A stretch of DNA of 64,000 nucleotides from Leifsonia sp. Root112D2 (GTDB lineage: Bacteria > Actinomycetota > Actinomycetes > Actinomycetales > Microbacteriaceae). Of the stretch, positions 63,585 through 64,000 are shown piece by piece (the stretch's first letter is position 1; each line of letters opens with the position of its first letter). Under the pieces are notes generated by a model, which was not told the origin of the DNA, made no database searches, and worked only from the letters and a program-made list of their open reading frames with translations. The stretch is taken from the NCBI RefSeq assembly GCF_001424905.1, contig NZ_LMCU01000002.1, forward strand, positions 372,001-436,000, in the 5' to 3' direction. The translations under genes and the position numbers were made by a program.

Positions 63585-64000
63585 GCGGCTTTCAACGGCG
63601 ACGCGACGGCGAGCTTCAGGCGCACTTCGCCGAGACCGAGCGCAATCTCCTGGCGAGCCTCGCCGGCCAGCTCATTGTCCTGCTCGAGGGCGCGAGCGAG
63701 TCGGCCACGGCGCAGTCCGAGGACCCTGCGCTGCTGCGGCTGTTGCCGGATGCCTACCCCGACGATCCGGAGGCATCCGCCGAGTTTCGCAGGTTCACCG
63801 CCGAGGGCATCACCGCGGCGAAGATCGCCAACGCTCACGCCGTGATCGCCTCGCTCGAGAGCTCGAATGCCTCCGCGCCGCCCGAGACGCCGCTCGACGA
63901 CGCGGCGGCCCAGTCGTGGCTGCGCACGCTGACCGACCTGCGGCTCACGCTCGCGGCCAGGCTCGGCATCGAGCGCGACGGAGACGAGGGCAACAGGGAT
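63581..64000 (+). CDS. DUF2017 family protein, N-terminal part
   Basis: The visible 140 residues match the actinobacterial DUF2017 family, which regularly follows clpS and has no known function. The start overlaps the clpS stop (ATGA). The protein is acidic and mostly helical, with no membrane segment. It continues past the right edge. Confidence 0.85.
   Translation, partial: MSGFQRRRDGELQAHFAETERNLLASLAGQLIVLLEGASESATAQSEDPALLRLLPDAYPDDPEASAEFRRFTAEGITAAKIANAHAVIASLESSNASAPPETPLDDAAAQSWLRTLTDLRLTLAARLGIERDGDEGNRD

Overview
The window is high-GC actinobacterial chromosome, most likely from a member of the Microbacteriaceae. The evidence is GC-rich codon use, frequent GTG starts, an atp operon preceded by tsaC-wecA-atpI, DUF4192 and DUF2017 genes, clpS beside DUF2017, and a Rhizobium-type asparaginase. 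It is almost fully coding, mostly in tightly packed operons with 4-base ATGA/GTGA overlaps. I see no tRNA, rRNA, CRISPR array, insertion sequence or prophage gene. Both edges cut a gene: a site-2 protease on the left and a DUF2017 protein on the right.

Layout. 0-5.5 kb: site-2 protease, a kinase-lipoprotein-thioredoxin trio, dxr and an FKBP lipoprotein. 5.6-15.3 kb: nitrogen and amino-acid catabolism, with two GABA-type aminotransferases, an asparaginase, a nitronate monooxygenase, a Tat-exported polyamine-binding lipoprotein and alanine dehydrogenase. A lysozyme-like secreted protein, a PlsC acyltransferase and an OsmC protein lie among them. 15.3-33.7 kb: one long leftward block encoding an FHA protein, PP2C phosphatase, membrane Ser/Thr kinase, a giant 1981-residue Ig-like/Fn3 surface protein, MoxR, DUF58, a transglutaminase-fold membrane protein lacking catalytic Cys and His, a zinc-ribbon/FHA protein and an EccC/FtsK-like membrane ATPase. 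This is the most interesting part of the window. It looks like a phospho-regulated envelope or secretion machine resembling part of a type VII system, but without WXG100 substrates, EccB, EccD or mycosin nearby.

33.8-47.4 kb: a DUF4192 protein, a GH38 alpha-mannosidase, a TetR-controlled heterodimeric ABC exporter, a FemAB-like transferase, an aldo/keto reductase, 3-methyladenine DNA glycosylase I, YaaA and a P-loop kinase. 47.4-57.7 kb: the complete F-type ATP synthase operon (BEFHAGDC) with upstream tsaC, wecA and atpI, and a histidine phosphatase. 57.8-60.8 kb: a rightward DrrAB-type ABC exporter and a TetR regulator, behind an AT-rich promoter with inverted repeats. 60.8-64 kb: prmC, then divergent cysK-cysE and clpS-DUF2017.

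Signals beyond genes include likely leaderless promoters (-10 boxes 6-9 bases before start codons), a perfect 16-bp TetR operator placed between -35 and -10, two copies of a dispersed palindromic repeat, a 3 x 17-bp tandem repeat between two genes of the central cluster, and marked over-representation of the word GCATCCG/CGGATGC across the window. All functions are inferred from reading sequence; no database search was run.
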